Below are positions 47,063 through 56,145 of a DNA stretch of 64,000 nt, in pieces. The translations under genes and the position numbers were made by a program. The stretch is from Candidatus Planktophila lacus (GTDB taxonomy: Bacteria; Actinomycetota; Actinomycetes; Nanopelagicales; Nanopelagicaceae). The DNA is taken from positions 1,178,001 to 1,242,000 of the forward strand of contig NZ_CP016780.1 of NCBI RefSeq assembly GCF_002288325.1, written 5' to 3'. Within the stretch, counting starts at the first letter, position 1, and each line of letters starts with the position of its first letter. Under the pieces are notes generated by a model that ran no database searches, was not told the origin of the DNA, and saw only the letters and a program-made list of their open reading frames with translations.

Positions 47063-47861
47063 GTGCCGCCTTCATAGCTTTAGCAACGGTTGCCGAGATT
47101 TCAGAATCGTTAAAAGAATTGAGCGCTGCAAAAGTTGTTCCGTTAGGGCTAGTTACCTTTTCGCGAAGCGTAGTTGGGGAATCGCCAGATTGATCAAGTA
47201 GCTTTGCTGCTCCCACAATCGTCTGAATAGTTAATGTGGTTGCATCCTCTTTCGAGAGGCCGAGTGCAACCGCTCCATCGACCATCGCTTCTACAAATCT
47301 AAAGAAATATGCTGGGCCGGATCCGCTAGTTGCGGTTACGGCATCTTGTAGATCTTCATCTACTTCAATCACTTTTCCAACTGCACCCAAGAAGCCAAGG
47401 GTGAATGCTTTCTGTTCAGGCGATACCAGCGCACAGCAAGAGATAGCGGCCATGCCGGCGCCAACTAGCGTTGGTGTATTTGGCATTACGCGAATAACTG
47501 GGTTGGCAGAAGTTCCGATGATGTCGGCAATACCGCGGATCTGCTTACCGGCCACGAATGAGATAACTAGTACGCCCTTGCTGATCACAGGCGCGATTTC
47601 AGCCAATACCGTGGCCATATCTTGTGGCTTAACGACTAGAAGAATTAGATCGCTCTGCGCAACGTTCGTGGCTAAATCAGCGTTTGCCACTTTGTAACGA
47701 GAAATTAACTCAGCAGCGCGTTCTTCGCGCTTTTCAGAGATAGTGATATTTGTTGGCTTAACTCCGTAGGTAATCAAGGCAGAGATCAGTGCTTCGCCCA
47801 TTACTCCGGCCCCAATAACTGCGACCTTGGAGTCGATTAGAGATTTCTCTGAATTAGCCAT
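47037..47861 (-). CDS. proC: Pyrroline-5-carboxylate reductase
   Basis: A 274-residue NAD(P)H-dependent reductase for the last step of proline synthesis. The Rossmann motif is KVAVIGAGVMGEALISALI (about 12-30), and the C-terminal signature is TSGSGPAYFFRFVEAMVDGAVALGLSKEDA, followed by VTSPNGTT. The length is normal. A TACTCT -10 box lies 6 nt before the ATG, so the gene appears leaderless. Confidence 0.95.
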   Translation of the reverse strand: MANSEKSLIDSKVAVIGAGVMGEALISALITYGVKPTNITISEKREERAAELISRYKVANADLATNVAQSDLILLVVKPQDMATVLAEIAPVISKGVLVISFVAGKQIRGIADIIGTSANPVIRVMPNTPTLVGAGMAAISCCALVSPEQKAFTLGFLGAVGKVIEVDEDLQDAVTATSGSGPAYFFRFVEAMVDGAVALGLSKEDATTLTIQTIVGAAKLLDQSGDSPTTLREKVTSPNGTTFAALNSFNDSEISATVAKAMKAARDRSQELA

Positions 47862-47867
47862 AGCGAA

Positions 47868-47873
47868 AGAGTA
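47868..47873 (-). promoter_or_regulatory. -10 box (TACTCT) of leaderless proC
   Basis: TACTCT on the minus strand ends 6 nt before ATG 47861. It lies only 4 nt from the divergent -10 box at 47878-47883. Confidence 0.5.
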
Positions 47874-47877
47874 CGCG

Positions 47878-47883
47878 TAGGCT
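47878..47883 (+). promoter_or_regulatory. -10 box (TAGGCT) of cysteine-rich protein gene
   Basis: TAGGCT lies 8 nt before ATG 47892. With the proC box it forms a compact divergent promoter in a 30-nt gap. Confidence 0.45.
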
Positions 47884-47891
47884 CTGCGACT

Positions 47892-48701
47892 ATGTCAGAA
47901 ATTAAGCCAGGTTTCGCACGCGATTGGGTCGAATTCTCAGATCCCAACGATCCTGAGGAAATCTTTAAATGTGACTTAACGTGGCTGACTTCATATTGGA
48001 CCTGTATTTATGGCGATGGTTGCAAAGGCGTATTTGAAAACCGTCCCAATGCAGGATGCTGCACAGAAGGTGCGATGTATTCCGATGAAGATGACGAAGA
48101 ACGCGTTCGCAAAGCCGCCGCTGATCTAACTCCCGAGATGTGGCAGTTCTACGATCAAGCGCGCCCGAAGAAACCAAATGGGCAACTTCGTATCTCAGAT
48201 TTAGATGAAGATAAAGAACGTAAGACTCGCACCATTGATGATGGATGTATCTTCTTAAACCGTAAAGGTTATGAAGCGCCTGGCTTTACCGGAAACTTCG
48301 GTTGCGTTCTGCATCATTTAGCTCAAAAAGAAAATCGCCACTTCGTTGATACCAAACCAGATGTTTGCTGGCAGTTGCCGTTGCGTCGTAGTTTTGAAAC
48401 GCGCGAAGTAGGCGAACGCGAATATTCAATTACCGTAATTGGTGAATACGAAAGACTTGCATGGGGCGATGGCGGAGATGATTTCGATTGGTACTGCACA
48501 AGCAATACCGATGCACACGTCGGTAGCGAACCGGTTTACATCTCTAACCGCACCGAACTCCAAGCGCTAATGGGTGAAGCTGCATATGCAGTACTCGCCG
48601 AACATTGCGATAAGCGCGTTCAGGGAATTAACGATGCGAAAGCGCGCTCACTTCCACTCTTTGTAATCCAACACCCAGCATCTATCGCCGCTGGGAAGTA
48701 G
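47892..48701 (+). CDS. Conserved cysteine-rich protein, possible metal-binding (DUF3109/YkgJ-like)
   Basis: A 269-residue soluble protein with ten cysteines: C27, C38, C44, C56, C57, C119, C138, C159, C202 and C239. The run C-x10-C-x5-C-x11-CC near the N-terminus, then DDGCIFLNRKGY and FGCVLHHLA, resembles the metal or Fe-S binding YkgJ/DUF3109 type of proteins. No signal peptide is seen. It lies between proC and radA, with its stop 26 nt before the radA ATG. The family assignment is tentative and the function is unknown. Confidence 0.72.
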   Translation: MSEIKPGFARDWVEFSDPNDPEEIFKCDLTWLTSYWTCIYGDGCKGVFENRPNAGCCTEGAMYSDEDDEERVRKAAADLTPEMWQFYDQARPKKPNGQLRISDLDEDKERKTRTIDDGCIFLNRKGYEAPGFTGNFGCVLHHLAQKENRHFVDTKPDVCWQLPLRRSFETREVGEREYSITVIGEYERLAWGDGGDDFDWYCTSNTDAHVGSEPVYISNRTELQALMGEAAYAVLAEHCDKRVQGINDAKARSLPLFVIQHPASIAAGK

Positions 48702-48721
48702 TCAGCCCAACCCTCTAGAGT
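48699..48721 (+). promoter_or_regulatory. radA promoter with RecA-independent damage-type motif
   Basis: TAGAGT (48716-48721) lies 6 nt before the radA ATG and fits a leaderless -10 box. Exactly 8 nt upstream stands TAGTCAGCC (48699-48707), which matches six of nine positions of the TTGTCRGTG-N8-TANNNT motif of RecA-independent DNA damage promoters in mycobacteria. The upstream part overlaps the preceding stop codon. The regulatory meaning is inferred. Confidence 0.4.
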
Positions 48722-48727
48722 TTGGTC

Positions 48728-50095
48728 ATGGCCAAGGTAGAGAAAGATCCATTCCGCTGTTCTGAATGCGGTTGGGGCTCCCAAAAATGGGTTGGTCGCT
48801 GCGGTGAATGTCAGGCTTGGGGCAGCGTTGAAGAACTTGCTGCACCGAAGAAACTCTCACTTGTTCCCGGCAAAGTTACACATGCAGCAACACCAATTGG
48901 TGATGTCGATCTTTCATCTGCGCGCGCACGTGCAACTGGCGTCTCTGAACTAGATCGCGTACTGGGTGGCGGACTTGTTCCAGGTGCTGCAATCTTGCTC
49001 GCCGGCGAACCCGGCGTTGGTAAATCAACACTTCTGCTTTCAGTTGCTGCACAAACTGCCGCTAAAGGAATTCCTGCGCTCTACATCAGCGGCGAAGAGT
49101 CTGCATCCCAAGTTCGCTTACGTGCCGAACGAATTAACGCAGTCGATCCCAAATTATTTTTAGCATCTGAAACCGATCTCGGAGCGGTTATCGCACATAT
49201 TGATTCAGTTAAACCTGAGCTTTTAATTATCGATAGCGTGCAGACCATTGGTTCTGCAGCGGCAGATGGCTCACCTGGTGGTGTAACGCAAGTACGCGAA
49301 GTTGCCGGCGCACTTATCCGCATCTGTAAAGATCGTGACATCACGTTGTTGTTAGTTGGACATGTTACAAAAGATGGCTCAATTGCCGGTCCTCGTCTGC
49401 TCGAACATATCGTCGACGTTGTACTGCAATTCGAAGGCGAGCGTCACTCACGACTACGTTTAATTCGCGCAATTAAAAATCGTTTTGGAGCATCCGATGA
49501 AGTTGGTTGCTTCGACCTGAGTGACACCGGAATCGAGAGCGTTCTTGATCCAACTGGTTTATTTACTTCACGCCATGCCGAGCCAGTGCCAGGTACTTGC
49601 GTAACAGTTACCCTCGAAGGTCGCCGCCCGTTATTAGCCGAAATTCAAGCGCTGGTAAGCCAAGGTCGTGAAAATGATTTCGGAAATTCACGTCGCGTTA
49701 CCAGCGGACTCGACTCTGCTCGCACCGCAATGACTTTGGCTGTTCTCGAACTTCGTGCGGCCGTACGTGTTGGTGGTCGCGATGTTTACGCTGCAACAGT
49801 TGGCGGAATGAAGATGTCTGAACCCGCTGCTGATTTAGCGCTTGCTCTTGCCGTTGCATCTGCCGCAAAGGCTTTAGCGCTACCCGCAGATTTGGTTGCA
49901 ATCGGTGAAGTCGGTCTTGCTGGAGAAATACGTAAAGTCAGTGGTGTCTCTCGTCGCTTAGCCGAGGCATATCGTCTTGGATTTAAACGAGCTCTTGTTC
50001 CTGCAGGTAGCGATGTAAAGATTGATGGCATGGAGATCGTTGAAGTATCTCGCCTTGATCAAGCGTTGCAGCGCGTCAAAATAACTGGCGATTAA
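48728..50095 (+). CDS. radA: DNA repair protein RadA
   Basis: A 455-residue protein. It has an N-terminal zinc finger (C11, C14, C25, C28), a RecA-like ATPase with Walker A GEPGVGKST (about 92), the RadA-specific KNRFG motif (about 248) and a C-terminal Lon-like domain with KVSGVSRRLAEAYRLGFKRA. It is a helicase that extends D-loops during recombinational repair. ATG 48728 is preferred over an upstream TTG because of the 6-nt spacing from the -10 box. Confidence 0.96.
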   Translation: MAKVEKDPFRCSECGWGSQKWVGRCGECQAWGSVEELAAPKKLSLVPGKVTHAATPIGDVDLSSARARATGVSELDRVLGGGLVPGAAILLAGEPGVGKSTLLLSVAAQTAAKGIPALYISGEESASQVRLRAERINAVDPKLFLASETDLGAVIAHIDSVKPELLIIDSVQTIGSAAADGSPGGVTQVREVAGALIRICKDRDITLLLVGHVTKDGSIAGPRLLEHIVDVVLQFEGERHSRLRLIRAIKNRFGASDEVGCFDLSDTGIESVLDPTGLFTSRHAEPVPGTCVTVTLEGRRPLLAEIQALVSQGRENDFGNSRRVTSGLDSARTAMTLAVLELRAAVRVGGRDVYAATVGGMKMSEPAADLALALAVASAAKALALPADLVAIGEVGLAGEIRKVSGVSRRLAEAYRLGFKRALVPAGSDVKIDGMEIVEVSRLDQALQRVKITGD

Positions 50096-50114
50096 TACTT
50101 CTTTAAAAGCGCGA

Positions 50115-50120
50115 TAAAGT
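50115..50120 (+). promoter_or_regulatory. -10 box (TAAAGT) of leaderless GlcD-like gene
   Basis: TAAAGT lies 7 nt before ATG 50128, without a ribosome-binding site. Confidence 0.45.
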
Positions 50121-50127
50121 TGCAGGT

Positions 50128-51477
50128 ATGAGCCATCTCGTAGCGCTAGCAGCAGCGCTTGGACCAGATGCCACACTGATCTCCGATCCAGATATAACCG
50201 CTTCTTATTCACGTGACCATGCACCATTTGCAGTAAGCGCTCCGCCTTTTGCCGTTTTACTCGCTAAGAACGCACAGGAAATTTCTAAAGCTTTAATTTT
50301 TGCCAACGAAAATAATATCCCGGTTGTTACTCGTGGCGCCGGAAGTGGTCTATCAGGAGGCGCAAACTCAGATGCGCAAAGCTTGGTTATCTCTCTTGAA
50401 AAGATGAATCGGATTCTTAGCCTTGATGCAGCAAATCAAATTGCACGTGTGCAAGCAGGTGTAATCAATATTGATCTAGATACTGCCGCTAAAGAACACG
50501 GTCTGGCCTATCTGCCTGATCCAGCAAGCCGCGAATGGTCAACTCTTGGCGGAAATGCTGCAACCAATGCCGGTGGCATGTGCTGCGTTAAGTACGGCGT
50601 CACCTCAGCCCATGTACGTGCACTGCAAGTTGTATTGGCAACAGGTGAAATCATTGAACTAGGTAGCGCAACTAAGAAATCTGTAACAACTTATGACTTG
50701 GTCCATCTATTCGTTGGCTCTGAAGGAACGCTCGGAATCATTACTGAGTTAACTCTTAACCTGGAAATTCGCCCGGCTCCCCCAGCAACGCTAATTGCAA
50801 CTTTCCCCAGCGTTACTAACGCTGCAGCAGCTGCGGCTGCGCTACTTAAATATCGTCCCTCAATGCTCGAAATTGTTGATCAAACAACTTTGAAAGCTGT
50901 CCAAGCTTGGCACCCACTTGGCTTTGAAGTAGCCGGCAGTGTTCTGTTGATGCAGCTAGATGAAAACCATTCACTCTGCGAAGCAGCGCTAGAGACCTGT
51001 AAAGATTTTGATCTAATAGATGGCGTTTACTCAGATGACCCAGCCGATGCCGCGGATTTAATTCGCGTGCGAAAGTTGGCCTACCCCGCACTAGAACGCA
51101 TGGGTGCAACGCTGCTCGATGATGTTGCGTTGCCGATTACCAAGATCGCTGAGTTTGTTGAAAAGGTTGAAGCGCTAAGTCGCGAGACCAATTTAGTTAT
51201 CGGAATCTTTGGCCATGCCGGCGATGGAAATATGCACCCAACAATTGTTCACGATCACGGAGATACAGCAGCAGCTGATCGCGCTAAGCAAGCCTTTGCA
51301 CGGATCGTTGAAATTGCTCAATCACTAGGCGGAACGGCAAGTGGCGAACACGGAATTGGTTCGATTAAGCAAGGCTTTGTGGCAAATGAAATTTCGCCAA
51401 AAGTTGCAGGGTTACAGCGCGAAGTTAAGAAAACCTTTGACCCTAACGGGATTTTAAATCCCGGTAAGAAGATTTAA
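50128..51477 (+). CDS. FAD-linked 2-hydroxyacid dehydrogenase (GlcD/D-lactate dehydrogenase type)
   Basis: A 449-residue flavoprotein. A PCMH-type FAD domain is at about residues 35-215, with VVTRGAGSGLSGGANSD and SEGTLGIITELTLN. The C-terminal oxidase domain has the HAGDGNMHP metal/substrate motif (about 367-375) and SGEHGIGSIKQGF. Homologues oxidise glycolate or D-lactate and feed electrons to the quinone pool. No GlcE or GlcF partner is adjacent, so a single-subunit enzyme is likely. The exact substrate is open. Its stop directly abuts the clpC stop. Confidence 0.9.
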   Translation: MSHLVALAAALGPDATLISDPDITASYSRDHAPFAVSAPPFAVLLAKNAQEISKALIFANENNIPVVTRGAGSGLSGGANSDAQSLVISLEKMNRILSLDAANQIARVQAGVINIDLDTAAKEHGLAYLPDPASREWSTLGGNAATNAGGMCCVKYGVTSAHVRALQVVLATGEIIELGSATKKSVTTYDLVHLFVGSEGTLGIITELTLNLEIRPAPPATLIATFPSVTNAAAAAAALLKYRPSMLEIVDQTTLKAVQAWHPLGFEVAGSVLLMQLDENHSLCEAALETCKDFDLIDGVYSDDPADAADLIRVRKLAYPALERMGATLLDDVALPITKIAEFVEKVEALSRETNLVIGIFGHAGDGNMHPTIVHDHGDTAAADRAKQAFARIVEIAQSLGGTASGEHGIGSIKQGFVANEISPKVAGLQREVKKTFDPNGILNPGKKI

Positions 51478-53976
51478 TTACTTAGTTGCTTCAGCGAGAT
51501 CTTCTGGTGAGTCAGGCATTGTCGCCTTAGGCGCACCAGTGAATGTGAACTTCGCTTCAGCATCGACACCTTCAACATCTACAACGATGATCTCGCCGGC
51601 CTTTAGCTCGCCAAAAAGAATTCGCTCTGAGAGTGAATCTTCGATTTCGCGCTGAATAACGCGACGCAATGGACGCGCTCCAAGAAGTGGATCATAACCA
51701 CGAGCGGCAAGGAGATCCTTCGCTGCTTGAGTAAGTTCGATACCCATATCTTTCGCCTTCAAGCGATCATCAAGGTTTGCAACCATTAGATCAACGATGT
51801 GAATAATCTGATCCTTCGTCAACTGGTGGAAGACGATTACATCATCGATACGGTTTAAGAACTCAGGGCGGAAGTGGTTCTTGAGTTCATCTTGAACCTT
51901 GCCCTTCATGCGATCGTAATTTGTTAGATCGTCATCGACGTTGGCAAAGCCAAGTCCGAGGCTCTTAGAGATATCGCGAGTACCAAGGTTGGTAGTCATG
52001 ATGATTACAGTGTTCTTAAAGTCAACGGTGCGACCTTGTGAATCAGTTAGTCGACCATCTTCAAGTACTTGAAGCAGTGAGTTGAAGATATCTGGGTGAG
52101 CCTTTTCGATTTCATCGAAGAGAACTACTGAGAATGGGCGACGGCGAACCTTTTCAGTTAGCTGTCCACCTTCGTCGTAACCGACATATCCTGGAGGTGC
52201 ACCAAATAGTCGTGAGGTTGTGTGGCGCTCTGAATATTCAGACATATCGAGTTGGATAAGTGCGGTCTCATCACCGAATAGGAATGAGGCAAGTGTGCGT
52301 GAAAGTTCTGTCTTACCAACACCTGATGGGCCGGCGAAGATAAATGAACCACCAGGGCGCTTTGGATCTTTCAAGCCAGCGCGAGTACGGCGGATTGCTT
52401 GTGACAACGCCTTGATCGCTTGATCTTGTCCGATAACGCGACGGTGAAGTTCATCTTCCATGCGAAGCAGACGTGCAGTCTCTTCTTCAGTTAACTTAAA
52501 TACCGGGATACCAGTTGAGGCAGAGAGAACTTGTGCAATTAATTCTTCATCAACTTCGGTGACCTTATCTAGGTCAGTTGCCTTCCAATTCTTTTCAGCT
52601 TCTGCTTTCTCAGCGATAAGAGTCTTTTCCTTATCGCGAAGTGCGGCAGCGCCTTCAAAGTCTTGGCCATCGATTGCAGACTCTTTCGCCTTACGTGCTT
52701 CAGCGATCTTGTCATCGAATTCGCGGAGTTCAGCAGGTGCGGTCATGCGCTTGATGCGAAGACGTGAACCAGCTTCATCGATTAGATCGATCGCTTTATC
52801 TGGCAAGAAGCGATCTGAAATGTAGCGATCTGCCATATTTGCAGCAGCCGCTAGTGCGCCATCAGTAATTGATACGCGGTGGTGGGTTTCGTAACGATCG
52901 CGAAGTCCCTTAAGAATTTCAATTGTGTGAGCAACTGATGGCTCTTTAACTTGAATTGGTTGGAAGCGACGTTCTAGAGCAGCATCTTTCTCAACATGCT
53001 TGCGGTATTCATCGAGAGTTGTTGCACCAATTGTCTGGAGCTCACCGCGAGCAAGCATCGGCTTCAAGATGCTGGCAGCATCGATCGCACCTTCTGCAGC
53101 GCCTGCGCCTACAAGTGTGTGGATTTCATCGATAAACAAAATAATGTCGCCGCGAGTTTTGATCTCTTTCAAAACTTTCTTTAGGCGCTCTTCAAAGTCG
53201 CCGCGGTAGCGGCTACCGGCGACAAGTGCACCGAGATCGAGTGAGTAAAGCTGCTTATCTTTAAGTGTTTCTGGAACATCGTTCTTGTAAATTGCTTGTG
53301 CGAGACCTTCAACAACTGCAGTCTTTCCTACGCCTGGTTCGCCAATTAGCACTGGGTTATTTTTAGTACGACGTGAAAGAACCTGCATAACGCGTTCAAT
53401 TTCGGTTTCGCGACCGATAACTGGATCAAGCTTTCCTTCGCGCGCTGCCTGTGTGAGGTTACGACCGAATTGATCGAGAACAAGTGAAGTAGATGGCGTG
53501 CCTTCTGCAGGACCGCCAGATGTTGCCGCCTCTTTTCCTTGGTAACCGGAAAGCAGTTGGATAACTTGCTGACGTACGCGATTTAAATCAGCGCCAAGTT
53601 TTACAAGAACTTGTGCAGCAACGCCTTCACCTTCGCGGATTAGGCCGAGCAAAATATGTTCTGTGCCGATGTAGTTGTGGCCGAGTTGCAACGCTTCGCG
53701 AAGTGAGAGCTCAAGAACTTTCTTGGCGCGAGGTGTAAATGGAATATGGCCGCTAGGTGCTTGCTGACCTTGGCCGATAATTTCTTCAACTTGTGCGCGA
53801 ACGCCTTCAAGTGAGATGCCGAGCGCTTCGAGGCCCTTTGCAGCGACGCCTTCACCTTCGTGGATGAGGCCAAGGAGGATGTGTTCAGTGCCGATGTAGT
53901 TGTGATTGAGCATTCGTGCTTCTTCTTGAGCCAAGACAACAACGCGTCGGGCTCTATCGGTAAAGCGCTCAAACAT
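51478..53976 (-). CDS. clpC: ATP-dependent Clp protease ATP-binding subunit ClpC
   Basis: An 832-residue AAA+ unfoldase. Two Clp N repeats (about 1-145) both contain [15 protein letters not shown]1 has Walker A GEPGVGKT (about 214), a UVR motif is within the middle domain (about 420-455), and D2 has GPSGVGKT (about 548). ATG 53976 has AAGGAG upstream; a TTG six bases earlier is unlikely. It feeds substrates to ClpP and is essential in mycobacteria. It ends exactly where the convergent glcD-like gene ends. Confidence 0.97.
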   Translation of the reverse strand: MFERFTDRARRVVVLAQEEARMLNHNYIGTEHILLGLIHEGEGVAAKGLEALGISLEGVRAQVEEIIGQGQQAPSGHIPFTPRAKKVLELSLREALQLGHNYIGTEHILLGLIREGEGVAAQVLVKLGADLNRVRQQVIQLLSGYQGKEAATSGGPAEGTPSTSLVLDQFGRNLTQAAREGKLDPVIGRETEIERVMQVLSRRTKNNPVLIGEPGVGKTAVVEGLAQAIYKNDVPETLKDKQLYSLDLGALVAGSRYRGDFEERLKKVLKEIKTRGDIILFIDEIHTLVGAGAAEGAIDAASILKPMLARGELQTIGATTLDEYRKHVEKDAALERRFQPIQVKEPSVAHTIEILKGLRDRYETHHRVSITDGALAAAANMADRYISDRFLPDKAIDLIDEAGSRLRIKRMTAPAELREFDDKIAEARKAKESAIDGQDFEGAAALRDKEKTLIAEKAEAEKNWKATDLDKVTEVDEELIAQVLSASTGIPVFKLTEEETARLLRMEDELHRRVIGQDQAIKALSQAIRRTRAGLKDPKRPGGSFIFAGPSGVGKTELSRTLASFLFGDETALIQLDMSEYSERHTTSRLFGAPPGYVGYDEGGQLTEKVRRRPFSVVLFDEIEKAHPDIFNSLLQVLEDGRLTDSQGRTVDFKNTVIIMTTNLGTRDISKSLGLGFANVDDDLTNYDRMKGKVQDELKNHFRPEFLNRIDDVIVFHQLTKDQIIHIVDLMVANLDDRLKAKDMGIELTQAAKDLLAARGYDPLLGARPLRRVIQREIEDSLSERILFGELKAGEIIVVDVEGVDAEAKFTFTGAPKATMPDSPEDLAEATK

Positions 53977-54000
53977 GGGCAAGGCTCCTTCTATTGGTTA

Positions 54001-54027
54001 CTGCGTCAAGCCTATAACCCAACGCAG
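54001..54027. promoter_or_regulatory. clpC upstream region with dyad CTGCGT-N15-ACGCAG
   Basis: A 6-bp inverted repeat flanks the TATAGGCT segment, the best -10 candidate for clpC on the minus strand. About 25 nt lie between the dyad and the ATG, with AAGGAG in between. The dyad may be an operator, but it does not clearly match the known ClgR or HspR/HAIR consensus. Confidence 0.3.
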
Positions 54028-54108
54028 GGAAGACGCGAGGTGGATGGCTGGTACCCCTTAGAACCCCAGATTTAGCGGGGATATTCCCTATTAGGCCTAC
54101 TTGTGGGG

Positions 54109-54603
54109 CTAAAGAGTCAGGAGCATGCGGGTATTGCCAAGGGTATTTGGCTTTGCCGCTTCGAGATCCAAGAACTCAGCCACACCGGCATCGTAAGAAC
54201 GAAGGAGCTCTTGATAAACATCTGGTGCAACTGGCGTTCCTTCAATTTCAATAAATCCGTGGCTGCCGAAGAACTCAGTTCTAAAAGTTAAACAGAAAAT
54301 TCGTGCAACGCCAACTTCGCGGGCGCGTTCGATAATTCTTTCCAGGATTTGATGTCCAACGCCTTGGTTATGAAAACTTTTTTCAACGGCAACGGTACGA
54401 ACTTCAGCTAGGTCATCCCAAAGTACGTGGAGTGCGCCACAACCAATAACTTTTCCATCTACTTCAGCAACGGTAAATTCCTGAACGCTTTCATACAAAG
54501 TAACTGTCTCTTTAGAAAGCATCTGTCCAGGTGCTGCATAAGAATCAACTAACTGGCGAATTGCTTTGACATCGCTAGTGCGCGCGGGGCGGATATTTAC
54601 CAT
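54109..54603 (-). CDS. GNAT acetyltransferase, probable N-acetylglutamate synthase
   Basis: A 164-residue GNAT protein. The acetyl-CoA site is RTVAVEKSFHNQGVGHQILERII (about 69-91), and FRTEFFGSHGFIEIEG is typical of short ArgA-type synthases such as mycobacterial Rv2747. It would acetylate glutamate at the start of arginine synthesis. Other GNAT substrates remain possible. It lies 14 nt after lysS and 132 nt before clpC, where Mycobacterium has lsr2. Confidence 0.82.
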   Translation of the reverse strand: MVNIRPARTSDVKAIRQLVDSYAAPGQMLSKETVTLYESVQEFTVAEVDGKVIGCGALHVLWDDLAEVRTVAVEKSFHNQGVGHQILERIIERAREVGVARIFCLTFRTEFFGSHGFIEIEGTPVAPDVYQELLRSYDAGVAEFLDLEAAKPNTLGNTRMLLTL

Positions 54604-54617
54604 GAGAAAACTTTGCG

Positions 54618-56126
54618 TTATTCGATTTCTGGCTTAACGAGTGGGAAGAGAATTGTTTCGCGAATACCAAGACCAGTAAGTGCCATAAGCAAACGATCAA
54701 CGCCCATTCCCATTCCACCCATTGGTGGCATTGCAAATTCCATCGCGCGCAAGAAATCTTCATCAACTTGCATCGCTTCTAAATCACCCTTGGCACCGAG
54801 CGTTGCTTGTTCTACTAAACGCTCGCGCTGGATAACTGGATCAATTAATTCAGAGTAACCGGTTGCTAGTTCGAAGCCATCAACGTAGAGATCCCACTTT
54901 TCAGCAACGCCTGGAATCTCGCGATGTGCGCGAACAAGTGGTGATGTATCAACTGGGAATCCCATGACAAATGTAGGCTCAATTAACTGATCTTTTGCCA
55001 CGTGTTCGAAGATCTCTTCGGCTAATTTGCCAGTGATCCACTTCGGATCGATCTTCATACCGAGCTTGGTTGCAATCTTCTTTAGATCATCAATCGGGGT
55101 AAGCGCTGTAACGGTTTCTCCAACGCCTGTTGAAATAGCGTCATAGAGCGAAATCTCTTTCCACTTTCCGCCAAGGTCAGCCTGGCGACCATCATGATGA
55201 GTAACAGTGTGCGAACCGGCAACTGCCATCGCAGCGTTCTGTACTAGTGAACGAGTTAAATCTGCGATCGAACGCCAGTCACCATATGCCTGATAGCTCT
55301 CGATCATTGCAAACTCAGGAGAGTGTGAAGAATCAGCGCCTTCATTGCGGAAGTTACGGTTAATTTCAAATACGCGCTCGATGCCACCAACCACACAACG
55401 CTTCAAGAAAAGTTCTGGCGCAATACGCAGGAAGAGATCCATATCGTAAGCATTTGAGAAAGATTTGAAGGGACGAGCTGCTGCGCCACCGTGCATTACC
55501 TGCAACATCGGTGTTTCAACTTCAATGAAGTTCTCGTTATGGAAAGTCTCGCGCAGTGAACGCATTACCGCTGGACGCAGACGTGCATTAGAGCGCGCTT
55601 CTTCGCGAACAATGAGGTCTACATAACGCATGCGCACACGCGTTTCCTCAGACATTGGCTTGTGATCATTAGGAAGCGGACGAAGTGACTTTGCTGCAAT
55701 TGCATATGAGTTTGCCAAGATTGAAAGTTCACCGCGCTTTGAAGTGATGATCTCGCCAGTAACGCTGACGATATCTCCAAGATCGATATCGCTCTTCCAG
55801 GAATCTAAAACTTCTTGACCGACTTTGTCTAGAGAAAGCATCGCTTGAAGTTCAGTGCCATCGCCTTCGCGCAGAGTTGCAAAACAGAGCTTGCCGGTAT
55901 CGCGCTTAAAAATTACGCGACCCGTAAGGCTTTGAATATCTCCGGTGGCTTTATCTATTTCGAGATCTACGTACTTAGCGCGGATATCAGCCAGTGATGA
56001 GGTGCGAGCAACAGCAACTGGGTAAGGCTCAACGCCACGTTCGATTAAGCCAGCGCGCTTTTCGCGACGGATGCGCAGTTGTTCTGGCAGATCGTCTTCG
56101 ATTGGCGCTTGTGGTTCGTTGCTCAT
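54618..56126 (-). CDS. lysS: Lysyl-tRNA synthetase (class II)
   Basis: A 502-residue class II synthetase. The anticodon-binding OB fold is at about 60-165. Motif 2 lies in [26 protein letters not shown] (about 255-280), and motif 3 is [15 protein letters not shown] near the C-terminus. ATG 56126 has a TAGACT box 9 nt upstream, so lysS may have its own start of transcription within the coaX-clpC group. Confidence 0.97.
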   Translation of the reverse strand: MSNEPQAPIEDDLPEQLRIRREKRAGLIERGVEPYPVAVARTSSLADIRAKYVDLEIDKATGDIQSLTGRVIFKRDTGKLCFATLREGDGTELQAMLSLDKVGQEVLDSWKSDIDLGDIVSVTGEIITSKRGELSILANSYAIAAKSLRPLPNDHKPMSEETRVRMRYVDLIVREEARSNARLRPAVMRSLRETFHNENFIEVETPMLQVMHGGAAARPFKSFSNAYDMDLFLRIAPELFLKRCVVGGIERVFEINRNFRNEGADSSHSPEFAMIESYQAYGDWRSIADLTRSLVQNAAMAVAGSHTVTHHDGRQADLGGKWKEISLYDAISTGVGETVTALTPIDDLKKIATKLGMKIDPKWITGKLAEEIFEHVAKDQLIEPTFVMGFPVDTSPLVRAHREIPGVAEKWDLYVDGFELATGYSELIDPVIQRERLVEQATLGAKGDLEAMQVDEDFLRAMEFAMPPMGGMGMGVDRLLMALTGLGIRETILFPLVKPEIE

Positions 56127-56135
56127 AATGACAAG

Positions 56136-56141
56136 AGTCTA
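56136..56141 (-). promoter_or_regulatory. -10 box (TAGACT) before lysS
   Basis: TAGACT on the minus strand lies 9 nt before ATG 56126, just after the coaX stop. It predicts an internal, near-leaderless promoter. Confidence 0.4.
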
Positions 56142-56145
56142 CCTA

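Noticed and set aside
54061-54090. CCCC/GGGG and GGGA/TCCC short stems between the acetyltransferase and clpC genes
   Set aside because: Stems of only 4 bp without a T tract are not enough to call a terminator.
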